A DNA stretch of 64,000 nucleotides from the NCBI GenBank assembly GCA_946482365.1, contig CAMLQY010000001.1, positions 62,001 to 126,000 on the forward strand, in the 5' to 3' direction. Made by a program: the position numbers and the translations under genes. The DNA is from an uncultured Actinomycetes bacterium (GTDB lineage: Bacteria > Actinomycetota > Thermoleophilia > Solirubrobacterales > 70-9). The notes below the pieces were generated by a model that was not told where the DNA came from, ran no database searches, and worked only from the letters and a program-made list of their open reading frames with translations. Position 1 is the stretch's first letter, and each line of letters starts with the position of its first letter. Below are positions 6,309 to 14,384 of the stretch, in pieces.

Positions 6309-7562
6309 GTGGCAGGGCTCAGATACCAAGCCCCTCGCGGGACGTTCGACGTCCTGCCGGCGGCTGCTCGCACGCGCGAGAGGATCGTCGAGACCGCCGC
6401 GACGATCTTCGCCCGCGCCGGCTACGAGCCGATCGCCACTCCGAGCTTCGAGGACACGGAGCTGTTCGAGCGCGGCGTCGGCCACTCCACCGACATCGTC
6501 CGCAAGGAGATGTTCACCTTCGAGGACAAGGGCGGGCGCAGCCTCACCCTGCGCCCGGAGGGGACGGCGCCGATCTGCCGTGCCTACGTCGAGCACGGGA
6601 TGCACAAGCTCGCGCAGCCGGTGAAGCTCTCCTACGCCGGCCCGTTCTTCCGCCACGAGCGCCCCCAGGCCGGGCGCTACCGGCAGTTCCACCAGCTCGG
6701 GATCGAGGCGATCGGCAGCGACGCGCCGCTCGCCGACGCGGAGGCGATCGGGCTCTTCGCCGAACTCGTCGCCGAGCTCGGTGTGCCGGGGGTCGAGCTG
6801 CGGCTGGGAAGCCTGGGCTCGCCCAGCGCCCGCGAGGCGTACCTGGAGGAGCTGAAGGCCTACCTGCGCGCCCACGAGAGCGAGCTGTCTCGGGATGTGC
6901 GCGACCGGATCGACGCCAACCCGTTGCGCGCCTTCGACGCCGACGACGAGGGCACCCGGGAGGCGATGGCGGCGGCACCGAAGCTCCTCGAGCGCCTCGA
7001 GGGCAAGGACGCAGAGCATTTTGCGGAGGTGCGGGCCCTGCTCGACGCCGCGGGAGTCGAGTACGAGATCGACCCGACCCTGGTGCGAGGCCTCGACTAC
7101 TACACGAGGACGATCTTCTCCTTCGTCTGCGACCGCCTCGGCGCCCAGTCGGAGATCGGCGGCGGCGGTCGCTACGACGGCCTGGTCGAGCAGCTGGGAG
7201 GGCCGCCCGCCCCGGCGATCGGTTGGGCCGCGGGAATCGAGCGAATCGCGCTGGCGCTCGAGGAAGAGGAGACCTCCGTCGGGCGAGACGTCTTCGTCGC
7301 CACCGCCGAGGAGGAGCAGGACCGCCGCGCGCTGGCTCTGCTCCTGGCGGGGGAACTGCGCAAGGCGGGGCTCTCGACCGAGGTCGACCTGGGCGGGCGC
7401 GGCCTCAAGGGCCAGCTCAAGCACGCCGACCGCCTCGGCGCCCGCCGCGTGCTGATCCTCGAGGGCGCCGGGGCGGCCCAGTTGCGCGACATGCGCAGCG
7501 GTGAGCAGCGCCCAGTCGACACAGGCAACCTGATCGAGGAGATCACGGGGGGGCGGCTGTGA
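6309..7562 (+). CDS. hisS: Histidyl-tRNA synthetase
   Basis: 417 aa, normal length, GTG start. Class II synthetase: motif 1 near residues 45-80, motif 2 FRHERPQAGRYRQFHQLG, the histidine-binding HisA motif VRGLDYYTRT, motif 3 with PAIGWAAGIER, and a C-terminal anticodon-binding domain from about residue 325. It charges tRNA-His in the cytoplasm. aspS follows after 64 nt, the conserved hisS-aspS arrangement. Confidence 0.97.
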   Translation: MAGLRYQAPRGTFDVLPAAARTRERIVETAATIFARAGYEPIATPSFEDTELFERGVGHSTDIVRKEMFTFEDKGGRSLTLRPEGTAPICRAYVEHGMHKLAQPVKLSYAGPFFRHERPQAGRYRQFHQLGIEAIGSDAPLADAEAIGLFAELVAELGVPGVELRLGSLGSPSAREAYLEELKAYLRAHESELSRDVRDRIDANPLRAFDADDEGTREAMAAAPKLLERLEGKDAEHFAEVRALLDAAGVEYEIDPTLVRGLDYYTRTIFSFVCDRLGAQSEIGGGGRYDGLVEQLGGPPAPAIGWAAGIERIALALEEEETSVGRDVFVATAEEEQDRRALALLLAGELRKAGLSTEVDLGGRGLKGQLKHADRLGARRVLILEGAGAAQLRDMRSGEQRPVDTGNLIEEITGGRL

Positions 7563-7626
7563 TCGCGGAGCGACCAAGCGTGCATATCTGGTTCTTCGCG
7601 CCGGGAGCGAAGCGGAGGTATTTGCG
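7563..7626 (+). promoter_or_regulatory. hisS-aspS spacer with hairpin and Shine-Dalgarno
   Basis: Holds a small stem (CTTCGC with GCGAAG, 7-nt loop) directly before a GCGGAGG ribosome site 8 nt from the aspS ATG. A CATATCT sequence upstream could be a -10. Unlike most genes here, aspS has a real leader. Confidence 0.4.
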
Positions 7627-9423
7627 ATGACCGAGTTCCCGGCGCTGAAGCCGAACGGATACCGCGACGCGTGGTGCGGCCAGGTGCTGCCGGACCGGGT
7701 CGGCTCCGAGGCCCGCGTTTCCGGCTGGGTCCACCGTCGCCGCGACCATGGCGGCCTGGTCTTCGTCGACCTGCGCGACCGCACCGGCATCCTCCAGCTC
7801 GTCTTCAACCCCGACGAGGCCGGTGGCGCCTTCGAGCTCGGGCACGAGCTGCGCGCGGAGCACGTGCTGTCGGCGACCGGCACCGTCGTCCAGCGCTCCC
7901 CCGAGACCGTCAACGCCGACCTGCCGACGGGAGAGGTCGAGCTGAAGGTGAGCGCCGCGGAGCTGCTCGCCGAGGCCGAGACGCCGCCCTTCCAGGTCGA
8001 GGGCTTCGCCGGCGAGGTGGGGGAGGACGCGAGATTGCGCCATCGATACCTCGACCTGCGCCGCGAGCAGATGCGCGAGGCGCTCGAGCTCCGGCACCGG
8101 GTCGTCGCGGCGATACGCGAGTTCTTCGACGGGGAGGGCTTCCTCGACATCGAGACGCCGATGCTGACCCGCTCGACGCCCGAGGGCGCGCGCGACTTCC
8201 TCGTCCCCAGCCGCCTCCAGCACGGCTCCTTCTACGCCCTGCCCCAGTCCCCGCAGCTCTTCAAGCAGCTGCTGATGGTGGCCGGCTTCGAACGCTACTA
8301 CCAGATCCCTCGCTGCTTTCGCGACGAGGCGACCCGGGCCGACCGCCAGGCCGAGTTCACGCAGCTCGACGTCGAGATGTCCTTCGTCGAGGCGGAGGAC
8401 GTGATCGAGCTCAACGAACGGATGCTCGCGCACGTCTTCGAGCGAGTCGACGGGCCCCCCGTGAAGCTGCCGATGGAGCGGATGTCCTACGACGAGGCGA
8501 TGGAGCGCTTCGGGACCGACCGACCGGACCTGCGCTTCGGCCTCGAGCTGGTCGACCTCGACGAGGCGCTGCGCGAGACCGAGTTCAAGGTCTTCCGCTC
8601 GGTGCTCGAGGGCGGCGGGGCGGTGCGGGGGCTCAACGCGGGCCGTCGCGAGCTGCCCCGCTCCGAGCTCGACGGGCTGATCTCGCGCGCCCAGGAGCTT
8701 GGGGCCAAGGGCCTCGTCTGGGCGTTTCGCGAGGGTGAGGGATGGCGCTCGCCGACGGCGAAGTTCCTCTCCGAGGACGAGCTGCGCGAGCTCAACGACC
8801 GCCTCGGCGCCGAGGAGGGCGACCTCCTGCTGCTGGTGGCCGACGAGCGGCCGGTCACCGACGCCGTCCTCGGCCAGATGCGGGTCGACTTGGCCGAGCG
8901 CTTCGGCCTGGTCGGGGATGGCGAGGACCGCCTGGTCTGGATCGTCGACTGGCCCCTGCTGGAGTGGAACGCCGGGGAGGGTCGCTGGGACTCCCTCCAC
9001 CACCCGTTCACGGCGCCTGCCGGCGAGTTCGACCCCGACGACCCGGGCTCCGCCCGCGCGCTCGCCTACGACGTGGTCCTGAACGGCCAGGAGCTGGGCG
9101 GCGGCTCGATTCGCATCAACCGCGCCGACACCCAGAAGGCGGTCTTCGCGGCGCTCGGGATCGGCGCCGAGGAGGCGGAGGCGCGCTTCGGCTTCCTGCT
9201 CGAGGCGCTGCGTTACGGCGCCCCGCCGCACGGCGGCATCGCCTACGGCATCGACCGCATCGTGCAGCGCCTGTACGGGGCTGAGACCATTCGCGACGTG
9301 ATCGCCTTCCCCAAGACCGCATCGGGGTTCGACCTGCTCACCGGCGCTCCGGCGCCCGTCGACGAGATGCAGCTGAAGGAGCTGGGAATCTCGATCCACC
9401 AGCGCAAGCTCGCCGGCCACTAG
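7627..9423 (+). CDS. aspS: Aspartyl-tRNA synthetase, probably non-discriminating
   Basis: 598 aa, bacterial type with an N-terminal OB anticodon domain (1-110), a class II core with motif 2 FRDEATRADRQAEFTQLD, an inserted GAD domain (about 290-420) and a C-terminal core ending GGIAYGIDRIV. In the anticodon domain the sequence is RRDHGG, with His41 where the discriminating E. coli enzyme has Leu. In Pseudomonas and mycobacteria this His marks enzymes that also charge tRNA-Asn with aspartate, later amidated by GatCAB. The dual specificity is inferred from this residue. Confidence 0.96.
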   Translation: MTEFPALKPNGYRDAWCGQVLPDRVGSEARVSGWVHRRRDHGGLVFVDLRDRTGILQLVFNPDEAGGAFELGHELRAEHVLSATGTVVQRSPETVNADLPTGEVELKVSAAELLAEAETPPFQVEGFAGEVGEDARLRHRYLDLRREQMREALELRHRVVAAIREFFDGEGFLDIETPMLTRSTPEGARDFLVPSRLQHGSFYALPQSPQLFKQLLMVAGFERYYQIPRCFRDEATRADRQAEFTQLDVEMSFVEAEDVIELNERMLAHVFERVDGPPVKLPMERMSYDEAMERFGTDRPDLRFGLELVDLDEALRETEFKVFRSVLEGGGAVRGLNAGRRELPRSELDGLISRAQELGAKGLVWAFREGEGWRSPTAKFLSEDELRELNDRLGAEEGDLLLLVADERPVTDAVLGQMRVDLAERFGLVGDGEDRLVWIVDWPLLEWNAGEGRWDSLHHPFTAPAGEFDPDDPGSARALAYDVVLNGQELGGGSIRINRADTQKAVFAALGIGAEEAEARFGFLLEALRYGAPPHGGIAYGIDRIVQRLYGAETIRDVIAFPKTASGFDLLTGAPAPVDEMQLKELGISIHQRKLAGH

Positions 9424-9428
9424 CCGAG

Positions 9429-9722
9429 ATGGGCTTCTTCGGCCGGATTCGAGCTGTGTTCAAGCCGGCACCCGGCCCGGGAACGACGCCGGTCCAGGTT
9501 GACGACCCCCGCTTCGACAGCTGGGAGGTGGTTCGCGACTTCGTCGACGTGCGGACGGCGCGGGCCTGGCACCAGGCCCTTGAAGAGGGGGGCATCGAGG
9601 CCGCCCTCACCGCCGACTGGCCGCTCGACCGCTTCGGCCGCGGCGACATCGCGCTCAGGGTCCAGCCCGACGACTGGAGCGAGGCGGAGCTGCTGCTCTC
9701 CAATCTGGACCTGGACGACTGA
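9429..9722 (+). CDS. DUF2007-like small protein
   Basis: 97 aa. The pattern VRDFVDVRTARAWHQALEEG, then GIEAALT, then IALRVQPDDWSEAELLLSN, resembles the DUF2007 putative signal-transducing fold (a short ferredoxin-like domain with a C-terminal helix). The start is 5 nt after the aspS stop, so it is cotranscribed. No catalytic residues are visible and the function is unknown. The 6S RNA promoter lies just past its stop. Confidence 0.6.
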   Translation: MGFFGRIRAVFKPAPGPGTTPVQVDDPRFDSWEVVRDFVDVRTARAWHQALEEGGIEAALTADWPLDRFGRGDIALRVQPDDWSEAELLLSNLDLDD

Positions 9723-9749
9723 CCCCTCGCCACGGGCCCTTGCCGGTGG

Positions 9750-9755
9750 TACGGT
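9750..9755 (+). promoter_or_regulatory. -10 element TACGGT of 6S RNA
   Basis: TACGGT ends exactly 6 nt before the predicted 5' end of the 6S closing stem at 9762, the same spacing seen before leaderless start codons. Confidence 0.55.
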
Positions 9756-9761
9756 TGCTTC

Positions 9762-9915
9762 GAGGTTCGAGCCCGTACGTGAGCCGTCTCACCGTTTGAC
9801 CCAACACAAACGGCGCGGGAGCTGATCTCTCTCGGTCCCTCGGGATCGCGAGGAGGCGCCCACCCTTTACTTCAAGGGATCAAAGCCAGAGGCGGTACCG
9901 GCGGGCTGGGGCCTC
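9762..9915 (+). ncRNA. ssrS: 6S RNA (probable)
   Basis: About 154 nt in a gene-free gap. A closing stem pairs 9762-9775 with 9902-9915 at 13 of 14 positions (GAGG...AGCCCG with CGGGCT...CCTC). By eye the inside matches the 6S layout: GTGAGCCG near the 5' side, CTCTCGGTCC..GGGA mid-way, then ACCCTTTACTTCAAGGG followed by CAAAGCC and GGCGG, comparable to the 3' side of E. coli 6S. A T-run follows at 9916. 6S RNA mimics an open promoter and sequesters the housekeeping sigma-RNA polymerase. No covariance search could be run. Confidence 0.68.
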
Positions 9916-9979
9916 TTTTGTCTCGGAGATGTGATCTTCAGCGCACCATGCGTGCGCCCTGGCAAGCGATGCTCGCCAG

Positions 9980-10948
9980 ATGGCCGACGAGTCGCACATT
10001 GCCCATGTCAAACATGGAAAACGTGCGCCGTGTTCTCCTGACAAGAGGATGGGTGACCTCGCGGAGCGTCAGCACGGGCTCGTTGCGCGGCACCAGCTTC
10101 TGAGCCTGGGGATGGGGCGCGGCGCAATCGAGAATCGGATCGGGCGCGGTCAGCTGCGCCCGGTTCGGCGGGGCGTCTATGCAGTCGGCCATAGGGGCAC
10201 AGGCCAGGCGGCTCGCTGGATGGCCACGGTGCTTGCCGCAGGGCCCGGCGCCGTCTTGAGCCACCGATCCGCAGCCGCACTTTGGGGCCTCTTGCCGGCG
10301 AGCGCAACTGTGCCTGAGGTAACCCGACCGACAAGGATCAGATCGCGGCCTGGGATGCGGGTCCATCAATCGACCTTGCTGCACGACGAAGTGTCGGTCG
10401 TGGACGGCATTCCCGTTACGTCGCTTGCGCGCACCCTGCTGGACCTGGCGGCGATCGTGGGCGAGCGAGTGCTCGAGCAGGCGTTCAACGAGGCCGAAGT
10501 CCGGGGGATGACCGATCGCCTTTCGGTTCCGGGCCTGCTCGAGAGGCGCCCCCGGCGCGCCGGCGCGAGGGCGCTGAGGAAGATCCTCGCGGCCGGTGCT
10601 CATTCGCGCGGGATAACGCGAAGGGAGCTAGAGGCCCGATTCGCGAGCCTGCTCGAAGGCACTGACCTGCCGAGGCCGCGGCGCAACGCCGATATCGCGG
10701 TCGCTGGTCGGTTCTTCGAGGTGGACTGCCTATGGCCGGCGCAACGGCTGGTCGTCGAGCTCGATGGAAGAGCGGTTCATGGGACCGCTCGGGCTTTCGA
10801 GCGGGATCGGGAAAGGGATCGGCTCTTGCTTGCCGACGGGTGGCGGGTGGTGAGGATCACCTGGCGACAGCTGCGTGACGATGCACCCGCGGTCCTTGCC
10901 GACCTGCGAAGGCTGCTGCGCATTCGTCCACAGCCTCCTACCCTGTAG
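9980..10948 (+). CDS. AbiEi-like N-domain fused to DUF559 nuclease-like domain
   Basis: 322 aa. Residues about 27-75 resemble the AbiEi antitoxin N-terminal wHTH (LAERQHGLVARHQLLSLGM ... RGVYAVG). The C-terminal 110 residues are DUF559, a Vsr/PD-(D/E)XK-like fold: FEVDCLWP, VVELDGRAVH, RDRERDRLLLADGW, VVRITW. The predicted active acids are Asp/Glu in FEVD and VELDG. No AbiEii toxin gene is adjacent. The start is uncertain: ATG 10049 would begin right before the conserved wHTH. Such genes are common singletons in actinobacteria and untested. Confidence 0.75.
   Translation: MADESHIAHVKHGKRAPCSPDKRMGDLAERQHGLVARHQLLSLGMGRGAIENRIGRGQLRPVRRGVYAVGHRGTGQAARWMATVLAAGPGAVLSHRSAAALWGLLPASATVPEVTRPTRIRSRPGMRVHQSTLLHDEVSVVDGIPVTSLARTLLDLAAIVGERVLEQAFNEAEVRGMTDRLSVPGLLERRPRRAGARALRKILAAGAHSRGITRRELEARFASLLEGTDLPRPRRNADIAVAGRFFEVDCLWPAQRLVVELDGRAVHGTARAFERDRERDRLLLADGWRVVRITWRQLRDDAPAVLADLRRLLRIRPQPPTL
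10939..10944 (+). promoter_or_regulatory. -10 element TACCCT upstream of mnmA fusion
   Basis: TACCCT ends 7 nt before ATG 10952, overlapping the end of the preceding gene. Confidence 0.5.
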
Positions 10949-10951
10949 CTG

Positions 10952-12406
10952 ATGGACCGAGAGCTATTCGAGGCTTACCTGCGGGACTCGAGCCGGGTTG
11001 GGACGGTTCCCGACGGCGCCTTCACCGGGGCCGCCGGTGGCGCTGCCTGCGGGGACCTCTCCCGGCTGTCCCTCGTCGTCGAGGAGGGCAGGGTCACCGG
11101 GACCACCTTCGACGCCGAGGGGTGCGGGGCGACGCGTGCGGCTACGGCCGCCGTGGCCGAGATGGTCGACGGGGCGGAGGTGCTCGAGGCGGCGCGGACC
11201 GGGACGGATGAGGTCGACGCGGCGGTCGGGGGGCTGACCCCGGCCAAGCGGCACGCGGCGCAGCTGGCTGCGGATGCGCTGCACCGGGCCCTGGCGCAGG
11301 CGGCGGCATCGTCGCAGGGGCTCGCCGCGGCGAACGGCGACCGGGTGCTCGTCGCGATGTCGGGCGGGGTCGACAGTGCCGTGGCCGCGTTGCTGGAACG
11401 GGAGCGGGGGGCGGAGGTCGTCGGGGTCACCCTGAAGCTCTGGGCGGACCCGCGGACCGACGGGGCGAAGGCGTGCTGCTCTCCGGAGGCCGTGCTCGGC
11501 GCCCGCTCGCTTGCCCACTCGCTCGGGATCCCGCACCTGACGCTGGACCTCGAGGAGGAGTTCCGCCGGCGCGTAGTCGCCGGGTTCGTCTCCGGCTACG
11601 CGGACGGCAGGACGCCCAACCCGTGCATCGCTTGCAACGGCGAGGTGCGCATAGCGGCGATGGTCGACCTCGCCGAGCGGGTGGGCGCGACCCACCTCGT
11701 CACCGGCCACTACGCGCGCATCGTCGAGGACGGCGACGGGCCCTTGCTCGCGGCCGCCTCAGACGCCAACAAGGACCAGAGCTACATGCTGGCGGCGCTG
11801 CCGCCCGGGTTGCTGCGGCAGGTCCGGTTCCCGCTCACCGAGCTGACCAAGCCCGAGGTTCGCGAGATCGCCGCCCGCCACGGCCTCGCCGTCGCCCGCA
11901 AGCCCGAGAGCCAGGACCTCTGCTTCCTCTCCGGCCAAGGCAAGGCCGATTTCCTCCTTCGCCACGGTGGCCTGCGCGAGCGGGAGGGGGACCTGGTCGA
12001 CCGCTCGGGCCGCAAGGTCGGCCGCCACCGCGGCCACCATCACTTCACCGTCGGCCAGCGCCGCGGCATCGGCGGCGGGGCGGAGGAGCCGATGTACGTG
12101 CTCGCCACCGACGCCGCCGCCAACACGGTCACGGTCGGCCCGCGCCGAGAGCTGATGGCGGAGACGGTGCGGGTCCGCGACGCGGTTCTGCATCGCGACG
12201 GGACCCGGGTCGACGCGGTGCGCCTGCGCTACCGGGCGCGGGCCGTCCCCGCCACGCTGGAGGCGACGGCAACGGGCCGGCATCCCAGGCTCGACATCCG
12301 GCTGGGGGAGCGGTTCGCCGGGGTCTCACCCGGCCAGACAGCGGTGCTGCTGGCCGGGGAGACGGTCGTCGGGCACGGCACGATCTGCACAGCTAGCCCT
12401 TCCTAA
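10952..12406 (+). CDS. mnmA: IscU-like scaffold fused to tRNA 2-thiouridylase MnmA
   Basis: 484 aa against about 360 for MnmA alone. Residues 1-115 are an IscU/NifU-N-like domain: ACGD with Cys33 and Asp35, and EGCGA with Cys58, but the third ligand site reads KRHAAQLA where IscU has H-C-S, so the third Cys is lost (Ala102/103). Residues 131-484 are MnmA: PP-loop SGGVDS (137-142), TPNPCIACN with Cys225/Cys228, GHYARI, SQDLCFL with catalytic-position Cys324, and FTVGQRRGIG. MnmA makes 2-thiouridine at position 34 of tRNA Lys/Glu/Gln. The fusion implies direct sulfur or Fe-S delivery; that is inference. Confidence 0.9.
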   Translation: MDRELFEAYLRDSSRVGTVPDGAFTGAAGGAACGDLSRLSLVVEEGRVTGTTFDAEGCGATRAATAAVAEMVDGAEVLEAARTGTDEVDAAVGGLTPAKRHAAQLAADALHRALAQAAASSQGLAAANGDRVLVAMSGGVDSAVAALLERERGAEVVGVTLKLWADPRTDGAKACCSPEAVLGARSLAHSLGIPHLTLDLEEEFRRRVVAGFVSGYADGRTPNPCIACNGEVRIAAMVDLAERVGATHLVTGHYARIVEDGDGPLLAAASDANKDQSYMLAALPPGLLRQVRFPLTELTKPEVREIAARHGLAVARKPESQDLCFLSGQGKADFLLRHGGLREREGDLVDRSGRKVGRHRGHHHFTVGQRRGIGGGAEEPMYVLATDAAANTVTVGPRRELMAETVRVRDAVLHRDGTRVDAVRLRYRARAVPATLEATATGRHPRLDIRLGERFAGVSPGQTAVLLAGETVVGHGTICTASPS

Positions 12407-12792
12407 GCCTGGGCCTGTTCTTCCTGCTCTTCCTCTTTTTCGTCCTCTCGCAACTGGGCGATCGATTTCACGCAGCGGCTGAACTCGGTGCCCTTCTCGC
12501 CTTTGACGTGCTTCTTGCTTTTGCCCTTGCAGACCTGGCCCGGGGACAGATCCTCGTTGCGAGCGGCGCGCGCGGCCGTTTTCACGCAGCGCGAGAACGC
12601 GGTGCCCTTCTCGCCTTTGACGTGTTTCTTGCTTTCGCCCTGGCAGTACTTGCCGTAGGCCTTGGCAGGCGGCGGCGGGGCGGTTTCATAGTTGGGCCCC
12701 TGGCCCTGCCCTTTGCCGTTGTTCGCGAGCGCGGTCGCGGGGATCGTCAGCGCAACCACCGCCATCGTGAATACGAGCTTTGCTCTCAGCAT
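12403..12792 (-). CDS. Secreted protein with duplicated two-Cys repeat
   Basis: 129 aa. It has a signal peptide (about 1-23, cut after ALA-N), a Gly/Pro-rich linker, and two near-identical repeats at residues 50-70 and 88-108. Each is built C-x-G-x-SKKHVKGEKGT-x-FSRCVK, with Cys pairs 50/69 and 88/107. The tail is Glu/Gln-rich. No known fold is recognised. Each repeat may form one disulfide-bonded unit outside the cell. A strong Shine-Dalgarno (AAGGAGG) precedes the ATG. It lies 72 nt downstream of the sigma/anti-sigma fusion gene on the same strand, so it may be cotranscribed. Its stop overlaps the mnmA stop by 4 nt, tail to tail. Confidence 0.75.
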   Translation of the reverse strand: MLRAKLVFTMAVVALTIPATALANNGKGQGQGPNYETAPPPPAKAYGKYCQGESKKHVKGEKGTAFSRCVKTAARAARNEDLSPGQVCKGKSKKHVKGEKGTEFSRCVKSIAQLREDEKEEEQEEQAQA

Positions 12793-12863
12793 TTCGTGCC
12801 TCCTTCGACACTAGGGTCGACGTCGGGTGTCCTAGCGCCTGAAACGGGCTTCCCTGCGATAGG

Positions 12864-14237
12864 TCAGGTGCTACCTTCGGGTTTCCCGCTCGATCCTGCG
12901 CCTTTTGCGGGCGATTCGGACGATTGTTCGGGCGCCGGCGGTGGCTGTGCAGCGGATCCTCCGCTCTCGCTGCCGGCTGCGTGAGGTGGTTTCGGGGACG
13001 CTCGAGGGGGAGCGGCCGGAGACGCCTGAGAGGACGTGGAGCCGGCTTTCGGCTTCGAACGGCCGCCGGCAGGCGCCGAACCGCCGCCTTTGTGCGCGGC
13101 GGCTGTCTCCTGGCCCCGCTGAGATGCCGGTGGCAGCCCATCGGGAGGGCCGTGGCGGTGGGCCGCTGCGCCCTTGCCCTCCGCTGCGCTCCTCTGTCCG
13201 GTGTCCTCGCGCATGCTGCCCTTTTGCTCCGTCCGGGGGCCGGAAGGCTTGCGGTCGCCAGCTGTCTCTTGGCTGGCGGTGGAAGCGGGGCCCGCCCCGG
13301 CACCGCCGTCTCCCACGGGCTGCAGCTGCCGGACCGGCGCGCCGCCGCCGGAGCCGCCCGGCAGCGGCGTCTGGACCAGGCCGCTTCGGTCGGCGGCCGA
13401 GACCCCGACCGCGGCGACTACCGCGACGGTCGCGGCCGACTTGGCCACGAGCCCGGCGGAAACTGCCTTGCCCGCTCCGGCGGCGACAGTCGCACCGCCG
13501 ACCGCCCCGCTGGCGGCGCCGTGCGCGCCGCCGAGGATGGCGTGGAGGATGCCGGCCGAGGCGACGGCGGGCAGCGGCGCGAGGGCGGCGAAGTCGCGCC
13601 GGCGCGCCCCGATCGCGTCCTGGAACGCGCGGCAATCCGCGCAGGCGCGCAGGTGCGCCCGGATGTCGCGCCTGCGACTCACCCGCCCGTCGCCGTCGGA
13701 GAGCCGGTGCGTGACTTCCTCGCAGCTCATCTCACGCCCCTCGTCCAGCTCCCGCAGGCCCAGGCGCGCTTCGTACACGGTCTGCCGGGCGACCCCCGGA
13801 GAGGTGTCGAAGGCGGTGCCGATCTCTTCGAAGGAGAGGCCCCCCAGCTCGCGCATCACCAGCGCCGAGCGCTGCCTCTCGGGCAGCTCCGCCAGGTCGC
13901 GGAGCAGCTGCCGCAGGCGCTCGCGCCGCGCCGCGGTCTCCGCCAGGCTCTCCCGCGAGGGAATCGCCTCCAGGTCCGCGCCGGTCGCCTCGCGGCGCTT
14001 GCGCAGCAGGTCGACCGACTCGTTGTGGGCCACCCGGTACAGCCAGGGCTTCAGCTCGATCTGGCGCCTCTCGCCGGGCAGCGCCTGCAGCGCCTTGACC
14101 ATCGTGTTCTGCAGGGCGTCCCGGGCGTCCTCCGGGTCGCCGAGGATCGAGAGGCAGAAGCGGTAGATCTGCTGGTGGTAGCGACGGAAGATCGTCGCGA
14201 ACATCCGCTCCTCGCGCTTGGCGGCACTCTGTGTCAC
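12864..14237 (-). CDS. ECF sigma factor fused to anti-sigma zinc finger and membrane anchor
   Basis: 457 aa, GTG start. Region 2 spans residues about 10-80 (RYHQQIYRFCLSILGDPEDARDALQ...), region 4 about 108-165 (LPERQRSALVMRELGGLSFEEIG). A ZAS-like HxxxCxxC follows (HLRACADC) at about 200, in which MSCEEVTHRLSDG matches the usual start of a separate anti-sigma factor. A hydrophobic segment lies at about 255-285, then about 170 residues rich in Pro/Ser/Gly/Ala, probably outside the cell. This looks like a membrane-tethered sigma factor that could be freed by proteolysis. The domains are visible; the release model is inferred. Confidence 0.85.
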   Translation of the reverse strand: MTQSAAKREERMFATIFRRYHQQIYRFCLSILGDPEDARDALQNTMVKALQALPGERRQIELKPWLYRVAHNESVDLLRKRREATGADLEAIPSRESLAETAARRERLRQLLRDLAELPERQRSALVMRELGGLSFEEIGTAFDTSPGVARQTVYEARLGLRELDEGREMSCEEVTHRLSDGDGRVSRRRDIRAHLRACADCRAFQDAIGARRRDFAALAPLPAVASAGILHAILGGAHGAASGAVGGATVAAGAGKAVSAGLVAKSAATVAVVAAVGVSAADRSGLVQTPLPGGSGGGAPVRQLQPVGDGGAGAGPASTASQETAGDRKPSGPRTEQKGSMREDTGQRSAAEGKGAAAHRHGPPDGLPPASQRGQETAAAHKGGGSAPAGGRSKPKAGSTSSQASPAAPPRASPKPPHAAGSESGGSAAQPPPAPEQSSESPAKGAGSSGKPEGST

Positions 14238-14369
14238 GCCATAGTGGTTTCGGCACTCTCGGGCGTCCAGTCAAGGGTGGTGGGGGAATCTTCTGTCCCT
14301 TGAACGGCGACGCGACCCTTCTGTCAGCCGCCATCGCCGGTGTGGGCGTCACGTGGCGGGACTGCCCCT

Positions 14370-14375
14370 TAGGCT
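14370..14375 (+). promoter_or_regulatory. -10 element TAGGCT upstream of alaS
   Basis: TAGGCT ends 9 nt before ATG 14385. Confidence 0.5.
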
Positions 14376-14384
14376 TGGCTCCTC

